A stretch of DNA of 64,000 nucleotides, taken from NCBI GenBank assembly GCA_947179485.1, contig OX359247.1, forward strand, positions 50,069,131 to 50,133,130, in the 5' to 3' direction. The position numbers were made by a program, and so were the translations under genes. Origin of the DNA: Allacma fusca (lineage: Eukaryota > Arthropoda > Collembola > Symphypleona > Sminthuridae). Shown piece after piece: positions 23,586-35,341 of the stretch (its first letter is position 1; each line of letters opens with the position of its first letter). The notes beneath the pieces were generated by a model. The model worked only from the letters and a program-made list of their open reading frames with translations, was not told the origin of the DNA and searched no databases.

Positions 23586-25954
23586 TTAAATCGTACAATT
23601 GTTCTGACAGGACAGTTTCACTTTTGTGGGGCAAACACATGAACTCCTGTCGTCGGGACAGTCAGATCTTGGGGGACAAATGGGAGGTTTAGGGAATATC
23701 GAGTTATTGTAATTTACAGCCATCAGTGTCGGGTAGATTTGAACTCTTCTCTTAGGAATTTCCGAAAAACTTTCCATGGTCTCAGAGATGTAGTACCCTT
23801 TTCCGTCAAAGAGATTCACGTCCGCCTTGATCCCTGGGGTTAACTGAGGCTTTCCACTGAGAGTGAATCCGGCGTAGTCATTGTCACACCAGCGTTTCGG
23901 GTAGTGAAGCCGGTAGCAACTTTTAAAATGTATTATTATCAATGACATTTCAAGTTTTGAGACATTCTAAGAAGTCCCTTGTTTGTCACTAAATTGTACT
24001 TACCATAAAAATGCAAACCCAAACAATATATTTACCCACTTATGAATTTTACTTTTATTTACGGACTTACGTTAAAAAATCCTCGGTCGGATTGCAATAA
24101 TTCTTTCGAGTCCCTAAGCTGAAGCATGCTGGAAGTGTTTTCTCCTGCCAAAACCCTGAGTGTTTGTCTGTCTTCCGGCTCAACGGTTGGTTCGGCTCTT
24201 TTCCGCTTAAATACTGGAATTACAGATACAATTTAGGATACAATTTGCCCCAATCTAGCAATACCTTTAAAGTCAGCCTTCAGCCTACTGTTTTGATCTC
24301 ATTGGTTAGCTAACTCGAATTATAATTTTACTTTTTATTATATTTCGTTAAAAAATATATCTTTTAGGCCACTGCTTTCGTATAGTTTGACTTATATGAT
24401 TGATGCAAACAAAATAAGTATATTTTAGCATTAACCGTACCATGGGCTTGGTGTAATCCATATGTGTCACACTGGGTCCAAATTTTCCTAAGGCCGGCAA
24501 CTGGCCTAGGTAAATTGGATCCAAAACCCGTCCATCTGTAGGATTTGGTTGGATGTTGCGAGTAAAGCCTGACTCCATCTCACCCACAATGCTGTTGACG
24601 ACCGGAGCTGGTTTATCTGTGTGCGTTCGTGAATATAGTTAATTTACACAGCAAAAATAGTAGATAATGAAACTCATATTGATACTGTGTGTGTTCTTGT
24701 ATTTTACTGTGTACTAAAATACTGTCGCTTTCCTACACTGCGTGCTACAACAGAACTTCTATTATAGATAAGTATATATTGTTACATCATGCCAAAGTGT
24801 AAAAATATCGACGTGACAATATGACCCACTGGAATTTAGCAGTTCAGTGGAGTAGCTTTCCTGAGTCTCTGTAGCAGTGATTTCAGGGGCCAAGCAGCAA
24901 GGTGTGAGTTGGGATTTGGGATAATATGCGGAATTTACTTTCTCCTTGTTTGCTATCTGTATTGAACGGTAGTCGCTCGTACCTACGAGAGGAGTGTGAG
25001 TGAAACCCGAGTCCGAAACGGAAATTGCAGGTAGACATTCTTTCCCTGTGAGATTCCTGTGGAGCAATTGACGTCACTTGTCAAAGAGAGTTAACAAGCA
25101 GGCTTGCACGGGGAGGTACAGGTACAGGTTGCATGATAGATGGTCGTTCATACTTATTGTTAGTATCAACAAGCAACAAAAAGTTTTTGTTCCTTTGTTG
25201 TGCTACACACATGTATGTACATGTGCTATTACACCAAAATTTCTCAGGAGAGATGTAAGGGAACATTCTTGCAAAATAAACATTCTTGTACGCATTATGA
25301 ACATATAAATTCCAGCATACAATATACATGTAATCTGTTTTTGAACATACTGTTTGGGAAATATCGCGATTTAACAGGTAGTTTCTGTACCAGATGCTTT
25401 GCATACATACTTTACAGAATAAAATACACAGAAAGTACCCTCAAAAAGAATATTTTTCCCATATACTCGTGTTTGCGTCCATGTGGTAATTTTGGTCCCC
25501 GGTTTTGACGTTTGACTCTCACATTGTAATTTAGTTTAGTGAGTCGGTTTTTCCATAAAAAATATGGTCCTACTTGTGATTATATGATTGAAAATTGAAG
25601 TCGGAATATGAACCTAACCTATTCTTCAGGTAATCCTTGTGAGTTGTTGTGAGGTTGTAAGCATTCTGAAGAACAGGAATCATTCCTGGATTGTCCAGCT
25701 TATCCAGGTGTGTGGAGTAAGACAGGACTCCGCGCATATTGGAGGTGTAACCTCCATAGGAGTTCACTGGAGAAATAAAATGTAAAATTATATATATACA
25801 TAGCTAAGATACAGATACATTTTACGTTTGCTGGCCTTCTTCAATGTTCCTGATTGTTTAAATACACTAATTGGAAGTATAAGTACACAAGCTATCAAAG
25901 GGAATTCTTACATCTGGGGCATGTTGGAGGCTCTGGAATTGGAAGTGAAATCAT
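23586..25954 (-). CDS. PPP1R32: PPP1R32/SAXO4-like (IIIG9) axonemal protein
   Basis: Six exons on the minus strand: 25954-25912, 25766-25619, 25056-24830, 24616-24441, 24213-24071, 23919-23586; phases join to 356 residues with no stop. Vertebrate PPP1R32 is about 425 residues and is a PP1-binding, ciliary/axonemal microtubule-associated protein. Family-like features: an N-terminal GGYTSNMRGVLSY ... LDKLDNPG block, then repeated short motifs with Ser-Gly-Phe-Thr (SDSGFTHTP, MESGFTRN, DYAGFTLSGKPQ), followed by PALGKFGPSVTHMDYTKP and GYYISETMESF. These match the order of blocks I remember for PPP1R32. The first exon is the least certain; further upstream exons are possible. The C-terminus is Cys/Pro-rich. 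Expected expression in ciliated or sperm cells is inference. Confidence 0.62.
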
Positions 25955-25959
25955 CTTTT

Positions 25960-26480
25960 ACAGAGCAATTGCTATAGTGGACGGGAGATGCGAGTTCACC
26001 AGGTCTACTGTATTAAAAGTAGAGTATTGGACATGGAAAATTACTATGAATCGACGTAATCAATCAGGAAAGTTATTATCCGTTGATTGTTGAGCAAAAT
26101 TACAAAGCAAAATGTAGGTTCACTACTTAAGGCAAAGTCGTGGCCTGGCTGAGGGAGGGAGCGCGCTAGTACTGGAACCATCAGGACATTCCTCATCCTC
26201 ACAATGATTTGTAATAATAATAATAATAATTTATTATTACTAGTGAATTAAGAGGTGTAAAAGTATTTTATTCTTGCCAATTAAATTGCAATATGCATAT
26301 TATTTTGTAACGATTCCAGTGCAGTGATAGTATTTTGTCAATTTTTATAAATCAATATTATTATTGCTGAAAACTACAATAATTATTAATGTTATGATGA
26401 ACAAAACATCGGCTGAATGACCTATCGGCCAAGGACTTCTAACTATTTGATCACAAACACTCACACTTCACAGATTTTTT
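25960..26480. other. Intergenic with (AAT)n tail
   Basis: A GC-richer segment (26120-26205) runs into AATGATTTGTAATAATAATAAT (microsatellite 26212-26232), resembling a LINE 3' tail as at 5895. No coding sequence. Confidence 0.35.
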
Positions 26481-26482
26481 TT

Positions 26483-26673
26483 AAAAAAAGGGGGTTTTAA
26501 AAAAACCAAAACGAAGATGCTTTCACGGCTCTAAAATGTGAAAAACTAGCATTTTTTGATATGAGAAAAATTAGAGCAATAATGAACGAAACAAAGCATC
26601 TCAAATGCTAGTTTTTCACATTTTAGAGCCGTGAAAGCATCTTCGTTTTGGTTTTTTTAGAACCCCATTTTTT
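26483..26673. repeat. Near-perfect hairpin MITE (~70-bp arms)
   Basis: The left arm (26483-26553) and right arm (26603-26673) are near-perfect inverted copies, sharing AACGAAGATGCTTTCACGGC, TCTAAAATGTGAAAAACTAG and CATTT, with a loop of about 50 bp. The transcript of either strand would form a long double-stranded stem. No frame inside and no clear target duplication. Confidence 0.75.
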
Positions 26674-26789
26674 ATTCAATATTGTTTTCAAAACTTTCTT
26701 GATAATAATATTATGAGACCATTATAATAGTAACTAGCATTCAAGCCATCCACCAAGGTGGATGGGAAAACTGGGATTGCAATGATTTG

Positions 26790-28431
26790 ATAGCAGTGAA
26801 AAAGGACCCAACTCAGGCTCAGCCCCAACTCATCGGCCAACAAATTCATCGGCTTCAAAACATGTACTCTAATAAAATCTAAAGTTCCCAAACGATTTCA
26901 ATTAAATTGGGCTCCCCGAACTCAGCATGAAGAGTTGTGGTGGTACATCTCAAAAAACCGTCAAATTTCCCCACCTCGAAGAAACATTTAGCCAGCCCCA
27001 AATGAGAGAATTTCAATGTATCCTTGTAAAATGTTAACTTCGCAACCGATTTCAATGAAACTACGGAACAGTTAACATATCAATAAATACTGTCGTTAAT
27101 ATTTAGAATAGTAATTCGGGAAAGTCAATTACTTATTTATATGAGGAATCAGTAACTTTCATAGTAAATCAAACTACATCGGGGTTTTACTGTGTATCAG
27201 TCACAGACACCTCAACAACTACAATTTTCATTGACATCGTTTGAAAACTTTCGATTTTATTAGGATACATTGAAATTCTCTCATTTGAAACTGGTTACAC
27301 GAAATTTCTTTGAGGCGGGAAATTTGGCGGTTTTTCGACATGTGCCACCACAACTCATAATTATGAGTTCAAAGAGACCATTTTCAATGAATGCGGTTGG
27401 GAAGTTTCGATTTTATTAGGATACATTGAAATGCTCTCATATGGAGCTGGTTAAACAAAATTTCTTCCGGTCGGCATATTTGGCGGTTTTTCGAGATGTA
27501 CCACCACAACTCTTCTTGCTGAGTTCTTGGAGCCCACTTTTGTTGAAATCGGTTAAGAACTTTAGATGTTATTAGAGTACATTGGAATTCTCTCATTTGG
27601 GGCTGGGTAAATGATTTTTTTTTGGGGCGGGAAATTTGGCGGTTTTTCGAGATGTACCACCACAACTCTTCTTGCTGAGTTCTGGGAGCCCACTTTTGTT
27701 GAAATCGGTTAAGAACTTGAGATGTTATTAGAGTACATTGGAATTCTCTCATTTGGGGCTGGGTAAATGATTTTTTTTTGGGGCGGGAAATTTGGCGGTT
27801 TTTCGAGATGTACCACCACAACTCTTCTTGCTGAGTTCTGGGAGCCCACTTTTGTTGAAATCGGTTAAGAACTTTAGATGTTATTAGAGTACATTGAAAT
27901 TCTCTTATTTGGGGCTGGGTAAATGAAATTTCTTAGGGGCGGGAAATTTGGCGGTTTTTCGAGATGTACCACCACAACTATTCATGCTGAGTACGGGGAG
28001 CCCATTTTTGTTGAAATCGGTTAAGAACTTGAGATGTTATTAGAGTACATTGGAATTCTCTCATTTGGGGCTGGGTAAATGATTTTTTTTTGGGGGCGGG
28101 AAATTTGGCGGTTTTTCGAGATGTACCACCACAACTCTTCTTGCTGAGTTCTGGGAGCCCACTTTTGTTGAAATCGGTTAAGAACTTTAGATGTTATTAG
28201 AGTACATTGAAATTCTCTCATTTGGGGCTGGGTAAATGAAATTTCTTAGGGGCGGGAAATTTGGCGGTTTTTCGAGATGTACCACCACAACTCTTCATGC
28301 CGAGTTCGGGGAAATCATTTTCATTGAAATCGGTTGGGAAGTTCAGATTTTATTAGGGTGCATGCTTTGAAGCCGAATGCCGTGTGAGCCGACTATGTGT
28401 TGTGCTGAGTTGGGGCCTTCTTCACGCGTAT
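26790..28431. mobile_element. Foldback-like (MULE-type) element with internal tandem repeats
   Basis: Element ends ATAGCAGTGAAAAAGG (left) and its approximate inverse ATACGCGTGAAGAAGG (right, read inward) are flanked by a perfect 9-bp direct repeat AATGATTTG (26781-26789 and 28432-28440). Inverted similarity continues for about 250 bp inward (CCCCAACTCA, ATCGGCTTCAAAACATG, CATGAAGAGTTGTGGTGGTA). Long TIRs, a 9-bp duplication and internal tandem repeats match the Foldback/Mutator-like class. No transposase. Stop-free minus-strand frames inside come only from the repeat unit. Confidence 0.8.
27250..28370. repeat. Tandem array of a 156-bp unit, seven copies
   Basis: The anchor TCGAGATGTACCACCACAAC starts at 27335 (variant), 27491, 27647, 27803, 27959, 28116 and 28272, giving spacings of 156, 156, 156, 156, 157 and 156 bp. 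Central copies are nearly identical; the outermost are more diverged. One further copy lies inverted in the left arm of the host element (about 26930-27040). Confidence 0.9.
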
Positions 28432-28488
28432 AATGATTTGTAATTTATACAAAATGTTAAACTTGGCATTATATAATTAGGCTAATTT

Positions 28489-28964
28489 CTAATTTGAAAG
28501 AGTGGACCGTCTTGGTTGTGGACGTCTGCCCGTGCAATGCCGCCGCCCTTGCTAATGTATAATGTTTTTATTTTTTTTTAGAATATTTTTTATAATTTAT
28601 TTAGGCAGCTATTACTGGCTCAGCAAATAAAAATACAGCTCGCTTAAATTTGAATCTCAAATCCATAAAAAAAATTTAAAAAAGTTTTTTTTACTAAATT
28701 TCAAATTATTAAGACTTTTTAGCATCCTTTTTTCATTTTTGAGCAAAATTATGCAAAGAGGAAAAAGAAAAAGCACAAAATAGTATAATGCTTTAATATT
28801 TTTTTTAATTTAAAAAAAATAATTTTAATAATTTATTTAGCCAGTTATTGCTGGCTCAGCCAATGAAAAACAGCGCGCGGAAATTTGAATCTCAAATTCG
28901 TATTACACCAAGACGAAGACGTAGACGAAGACGTAGACGAAGACGGCCCACTCTTTCAACTTAG
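28489..28964. mobile_element. Inverted-repeat element with internal direct repeats
   Basis: Left end CTAATTTGAAAGAGTGGACC and right end (inverse) CTAAGTTGAAAGAGTGGGCC form TIRs of about 24 bp. Inside, about 80 bp is repeated directly (28583-28665 and 28823-28905; GGCTCAGC and AAATTTGAATCTCAAAT shared). The right end carries a 12-bp tandem GAAGACGTAGAC (28911-28947). No target duplication was recognised. Confidence 0.5.
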
Positions 28965-29564
28965 TAGATAGGATAAATTATTAAAATTTTCATGAAGTTC
29001 AAATAATTTAATTAGTTGTTAATATTGGAAAGACTTCAAGTTACGTCTAGAATATTGAAGGTTATGATTATGAAAACCGTAATTCGTATTTTTAAACAAT
29101 TAATTTTTAAGGGCCCAAGCCCTTGGTCGAACATCATAAGATTTTGCACACTACCTTGCAATAATTAGACAGACATATGTGCAAATTCTTATCAAAGTTG
29201 TTGTGGGGGAAGCCCTTTAAAAAAACTGCAATGTATTAGGATAGGCAATTCCGTAGACTCAAGGGAAAACTTAGGTATAAACAGCTTCAGATCTCGTTAA
29301 CTATACATTCTGAAGATGTACGTTAAGCATTGGACGTTGTACAAATTCTGTCATTGACTTTAAGCCCTTAATATTCGGATTTGGTCAAAGGGTGTAGAAG
29401 TTATCCTCAAATCTTTTTTTTTCAAGGGGGGGTAAGTGCATATCTACGCTTTGCGTTTTTTACGAAAACGAATTTTTTTCAAAAGTTGAAAATTCTATTA
29501 TGGATTATTAAGAAGAAAGTTTCAATGGAAGATAACTTTCTTACCTGGCAAGAAAATCAAAGGT

Positions 29565-29954
29565 ATGCTAAACCGAATCAAGGACAAAGAAGAAAACGAG
29601 ACTCATGTCATATATAAGATTCCATGTAATTCCTGTGATAAAATTTATTACGGTGAGACTTATCGTCCTTTACATACACGATTGAAAGAACACATGGACC
29701 ATGTTCGATTGAAAAACCGTGAAAAATCAGCAGTTGCTCGACATATTTTCAACAATAGAAATCATATCATCGATTGGGACAACGCCAAATCAATTATAAA
29801 AGAACCTAATCAATTTTTGAGGAAAATTAAAGAAGGATTAATAATTCAGCAATCCGACAAGAAATTGATGAACGTCAATGATGGTTTTTTATTAGACGTT
29901 GCTTGGAAGCCTTTGGTTCAGAAAATTATAACTACTAATTTAAAAAAAAAATGA
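29565..29954 (+). pseudogene. GIY-YIG endonuclease domain of a Penelope-like element (remnant)
   Basis: A 129-residue frame: HVIYKIPCNSCDKIYYGET is the GIY-YIG core with the Cys pair typical of Penelope-like elements; RPLHTRLKEH supplies the conserved Arg region; SAVARHIFNNRNHIIDWDNA is the family's downstream block. In intact elements this domain nicks DNA to prime reverse transcription. Without a reverse transcriptase it cannot act alone as a transposon. The open frame suggests a fairly recent insertion. Confidence 0.8.
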
Positions 29955-30035
29955 ATTTAACGAAAATAATCATTTTTAGAAATAATTTTATTTTTCTCAG
30001 TTGTGCAAATTTATCTATCACTTGCTTGTTAGTGC

Positions 30036-30065
30036 CTGAGGATGACAGTCTGTTAGATGTCGAAA
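30036..30065 (+). ncRNA. Hammerhead-ribozyme-like core in the Penelope-like tail
   Basis: CTGAGGA (fits the CUGANGA core) is followed by a possible stem II (GACA ... TGTC) and GAAA. Penelope-like elements are known to carry hammerhead motifs near their ends. Helices I and III could not be closed convincingly by eye, so activity is doubtful. Confidence 0.35.
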
Positions 30066-30115
30066 GCTTGCAATTAATTTAGCTTGTTGAATAAAGTGAA
30101 CCACGTAAACCAAAG

Positions 30116-33100
30116 ATATGGATTCTATTATTGAAAATTCTAATTTTTGCGAATCAGTAAAAAAGAACCAGCGCCCAATATGTATATAGCTCGGTATTTT
30201 AAGCCCTGGGAATTCCTACATGTATATTTACTACATATTAACCACTGACAGCTGACGCTTTGTCGATTGGCATATGTGCCTCATGAATGTTTTTTCCATA
30301 CAATGCTTTTTATGAAATCTTTCTTTGCTCTTAATGCAATTTTTTTAAATTAATTTTGAATCAGTTTGTCATTTTATTTCTTGGGTTTGCTTTTTTTGGA
30401 ATGGTCAGCTTCTGCTTTGAATTTTGGAGATTGTTTCTTTGGACGTGACTATACTATTGGTTGGTGCATTACGCTAGCCAGACACTGTAGAAATTGAGGA
30501 AATTTGGGTAAAGGGGATGGGGTACCGGTTGTACGAACCTCCAATGTACCAACCCATTTGAAAGAATACCCTTCGTGCTGAAGAGAACTAGAACTAAAGA
30601 TTTACCTCGTTATTAACACCAAAACTCTGGTCCCCTTGATGGTTCTCTTATGGCATTAAATTTCCTTTTAAAACACATTCGGACATTCGTGCTTTTTTCC
30701 AACGAACAGATCTCCCTGATCCAGCTGTTCACCGGGTTTTAATGGAATGTATTAAATTTGTACGCCAATTCTTAATCATGCTTACTTGTTTGTTACGAGA
30801 AATGCACACTCCAACCGCAAGGTTCGAGAGATGGATTTGGAGATGCAGTATGAAGTGGGCCATAATATGCCACTTGATTTTTGTGATAGTTAATATTGAC
30901 ATGTGGTGTGCAGAAAACGAAACTAGTTGCTCCAACACTTTTCACAATGTTCAATGAGGTTTGGACCATGGAGACGTACAAATTACAACATCCACGTCGT
31001 TGTGCAACGGTACCAGTGTTGCACGAATTGTTTGGGAATTAAATAATCAGGCAAAATCTCGTGGATTTTGCATCATTTCCGGTTGCTCTAAGAAGCCTAC
31101 ATCTAGAAGAGTGGAGTTCAAAAGCAATACGAGCATGTTCCGTGAAAAGAGTGTCTGCGTAAATATACTCGGCAATTTTATAATTAAAACGTAGAGCAAT
31201 GATTGGCACAGTTTAAAATAAATTTTGGTATTTTTAAAGTAAACAGACATAACAAACAAACTTATTATTCGTATGCATACATCGTTGGAACATAATAAAA
31301 TCACTGTTTAACTTAGAAAGCATGTACATCAAACTGGTGAGTAGTTTTTTTGTTTTACAGATATTTGTTAAACAAATACATTTATTTGAGTAGGACACAC
31401 ATTGAGCTTGAAGCCATTATTCAATGTAAGCTGAGTAGATCAGGCCATTATTTATTAGCTAAGCGGTACCTAGAATTTGTCCAGGGCTTCCCAATTTTGT
31501 ATTCTCAAAATCTTTCGAATCTAACCAGCTACAGATATATAAAATACATCATTCAGCTGATTGTGTAAATTTAAGGGTGACTCCAAAACATTACCAGTAG
31601 GTCAAAAGAACCGGAATTACCCGGTTTTTACGCAAACACGGTCCGATTTTGTTCCAACTAGTTGTTCATTGTCTCAAGACATAAAAACTCACTGAGGTCC
31701 AAGATGAACACGAAATTTAACAATTCTGCATTTGTATTTTTATTACCCGGTACAATGCTGAAATTGCGTTAAGCCCAAAATAATAATCGACGTATTAACC
31801 GATAGCACTCTTAGATTTTTTGTACTAAATCGAATGATCAGCCTTCGAAGGCTAGCCTTCATTGAAGGCGGCTGACCGATTTTTCAGTCCGGAGAAGGAA
31901 TATGGAAAAGGTAGGTTGAATGTTTTCGAGAATATTGAGGGAAGGCTTCACAAAATTTGTCAAATATGGTAGGCGAAGGAAGGGGGCGTTATAGTTACCC
32001 TGATGATTAAAATACAAGGCAGAATGTGAGCGTTGTTAAATATTACCATGAACTTTCATTCATCACATTCAATTGTGGCGATACTTCGGATCAAATCGAC
32101 CTGAAAATTTATGCAGGTTTGGATACCACGTCTATAATAATTAGACAGTAAATGGAGGATCGAAATGACGGAGGGCTGTTTTTGAACATGCGTAAATTAA
32201 TTTAAAAGTTGATGGAAGGCAAATAATTTTTGGGAGAAGGAAGATATTTTTTTATAAATTGCCATATAAAGGCATGTTGTAGACTGTAGTCACGAATAAC
32301 ACTTAATAAATACATACATACAATGTTTTAAAGCGCACTAAAGTTTCCCATGCATGACCTTCAGCTGATTATTAAAAAAAAAGCGTTATGAAACAAACCT
32401 TTATTCGTTTTTTTGCGCCCGCTCCAACATTCTCAAGTTGTTTGTTTTATAGTTTAAGGAGAAAGCAGTTACAAAATTACATTGTCGCCGAATTTTCTTT
32501 TTTTAAAAGAGGTAAAAATTAGGTAGGAGTCCCTGTCTCACTTAGAAATTCTTATGTTAAATCCCTTAAAAAACTTCCCCACATATTTTTTGAAACTTTC
32601 ACTTGTATATACATGCAACATGGGGCATCCATACTGTATTTCATCGTACGGTTGTATTGTAAGTAATTTTTACGATATTATTTACCCTAAAGATCTCTTC
32701 TACCAACCTCTTGGATCTTGAAGTATGAGTTTGGTTAAAAAATGAAAGTTGATGATTTAATCTCTTCTATGCCTGCAGTAAACTGTAATTATAAGAGATA
32801 GCTATAAGGGTTTGGTTTACACACGGGATTTTTCATAATAAAAAATGCATTTACTACAGTACTGTGTCCACAGCAAGGCAGGAGAGGACTTATGGGGCAC
32901 TGTGAGAATAATATTTATGACTGTATGTTTGTGCCTTGTATGATTGTATGCCTTGTGCTGCTTAATAATATTCTGAACCTTTCTAGGCGGGAAAGCTCTA
33001 TCAATCTCAAATCTGGATGTTTTTCGAAGATTCGAAAGGCAAAGCAAAGCAGGTTAAGGCAAGGCACTTAATTAGTTGTGTGCATTCTTGGAATTTATAA

Positions 33101-33620
33101 GGATTTAAAATCTGTTTTTATTTGAGTGTGCATTAAATAAAACACATTACAACAAAATAACTTACTTAATCAGCGCTCTCTTCAGTTTCTTAAATGCTAA
33201 GCCGAATGATTATTGTGATTTGACCGTGTTATTTATTTAATCTGTCAAAGGTAATTTAATAATACTGTACTTATACAAACAACAACAATAACAAATAATT
33301 ATTATTAGTCAGCAATCAGAGGACACAAGAATCGGGAATCATTGCATTTCATGTAAGTTGTATTTGTGGGCCCAGTATCTTTTGTCACAAACTCATCAAA
33401 TCTAGACCTGACATTTTAAATGGTCTGAAGTTGAAAGTTCAGCATCAGGCGTGATTGAGCGCTAGTAATTTATTATTGTTGGTAGTTATATAATGACTAT
33501 TTTTAATTATTTTTTCAGAATGATAACTACCTTTCTGAAGACTTGACTTTGTGGGATTGGAATTGACGTGGGAGTGTTCAAGGAACTTTGGGAAAGGATT
33601 ACCCGTAAATGTTGATTGTG
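30116..33620. other. Intergenic, no gene seen
   Basis: About 3.5 kb of AT-rich sequence. Short frames lack motifs and adjacent splice-compatible exons. No inverted-repeat element or RNA gene was recognised. The right end presumably contains the promoter of the F-box gene starting at 33625. Confidence 0.45.
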
Positions 33621-33624
33621 AAGT

Positions 33625-35341
33625 ATGCTGAAGACTCCAAAGCTTAGTAAAAAAGATTTCAACAGTATGAATGTAGAAAAGAACTCGGAGGACTATTTCC
33701 CCATGCTAACCCTAGCCCCTGAAGTAAGTCATATATGCTGTCATTGATTGGGATTAAATATTCTTAAATTAGAAGGAGACGTTAGTATGTACGTGGTGAT
33801 TGTTAGTGTATGATGACTATTTCTGATGAGAAACTCTGTCAATATAGATTATGTCCTGCATTCTAAGTCACTTCACTCAAAATCAAGTTCTGAAACTCCG
33901 TCTGGTGAATCAGAAGCTAAAGAACCTGGTGGATGAGCTTTATGGATTCCGATTTGTAATCTACGATGAACCGGAGAGATTAAATGGGATACAGAAGCTG
34001 AAGTGTGAAAAGATAACTGTGTGGAAGTTAATTTTACCATTAGAATCTCATTTGTTTGACTTTCCGTCCTATTTAAAAATAATTGAGATTAATGGGCCTG
34101 TGACGGAACTGAATTTACAAAAATTAATATCACCTTGTGTTAATCTTGAGAAATTTTCCATCATTAGGAGGGCAAATTATCCTTGGATTCTTAATCTAAG
34201 GGATACGCCCAGTTTAGCGAATTTGAAGAAACTCAAAATCTTGCTACTCAACTGCGAAGAATCGAAAGGATGTCGATCCGATACTATTACCCTTCCTTTA
34301 ATGGACTGTCATTTCCCGAGTCTGACGACTTTAGATATTGTTAAGGGCTTTCATATTCGTCAGTATTCTTCGTACGTGGGTTCCATTCTTAAATTTGTTA
34401 GTCGACATTATGAAACTTTACAGATTTTAAGGATGTGTGTACTGGCTCGAAGGAATCTATGTTTTTTTCCTCCGGATAACATGGATTTGGAGTTAGTGGA
34501 TTTGTCGAGGCTGCAGTCATTACAGCATCAAAACAACAAACGATTGAGTCCTGTTAAAACTGAGCTCGAGAATTTTTGCAAGATTCGTGTAATGAGAATG
34601 TGTATTACAACTCAGGGTTACAAAGAAGACTTGAAAATTTGGGCTGGTATTTTGGAAAATCAGTCGAAATTAGTGGAATTTCGGTTCGACTGGACACGAA
34701 TTGACTCATCCGAAAATTCACTGACTTCCAGCTACCCGTGGACCATGTTCAAAACCCCTATTTTCAAATCTTGTGAAACTTTAATAACTATCGAGTTGAA
34801 TAATTTGTCAGTGTTTCTGGAGGAATCTGGGGATGGTAAACGATTTGTTCCTATCTCTCTTAGCATGTTCAGCTGTTGTAAGCGATTAGAATATCTTGCC
34901 CTGTCGAACGATGAAGGATCAACTGACGAGCAAGATAATGCGGCTCCTAATTTAGAAGACAACCAAAGTGTTATTGTCAATGGCATGGACTTGCCATCTT
35001 CCCTTGTTACTATCCGATTAGAGGGTTTACCCACAAAATCAACAGAATTGGAAGCTATTGTAAACAAATGTGAGAATTTGCAATGCGTAACGTTTAAGGA
35101 TCTTGGAGCCAATCAAGATTTGGGAATATCTTCAACGGTTATCATATGTATGTCAAAGTTACGGTTACTAAAAAATTTAGAGCTCGTCAGTTTCAATACT
35201 AGTACACCAGAGCAGCATCAAGCAATTCAAGAAGTTTTTCAAGTGATGCAAATTCCTTATGTCGGAAAGGATACTTGGCTCCGTGTGTCGAACGAACCGG
35301 TTCCAGCTTCGGAGATGTTGAAGAAACTTGTACGTTCATAA
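33625..35341 (+). CDS. F-box/LRR protein
   Basis: Two exons, 33625-33723 and 33848-35341 (GTAAGT donor, ATATAG acceptor, phase 0), 530 residues. The splice joins the two halves of an F-box: MLTLAPE + IMSCILSHFTQ, continuing QVLKLRLVNQKLKNLVDELY at residues 27-67. This binds Skp1 in SCF ubiquitin ligases. The rest consists of irregular LRRs (LKIIEINGPVTELNLQKL, CVNLEKFSII, LANLKKLKILLLNC, FPSLTTLDIV, CKRLEYLALS, LRLLKNLELVSF) that would choose the substrate. The short first exon places the F-box at the N-terminus as in typical FBXL proteins. Specific substrate unknown. Confidence 0.85.

Larger units (their letters stand above)
29490..30115 (+). mobile_element. 5'-truncated Penelope-like retroelement
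   Basis: Only the C-terminal endonuclease and 3' end remain. A frame from about 29490 reads a linker (FLPGKKIKGMLNRIKDKE) and then a GIY-YIG nuclease. The tail downstream has GAGGATGACAGTC ... GATGTCGAAAGC, the conserved motif seen in Penelope-like terminal repeats. The reverse transcriptase part is missing, consistent with the usual 5' truncation. Exact ends are uncertain. Confidence 0.75.

Noticed and set aside
27384-28221. Long minus-strand open frames (LWWYISKNRQISRP repeats)
   Set aside because: They arise because the 156-bp unit is a multiple of three and stop-free in one frame; they sit inside the Foldback-like element and no promoter or family match exists.
27250-28370. CRISPR-like regular spacing
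   Set aside because: Units are contiguous tandem copies with no unique spacers, in a eukaryotic transposon.
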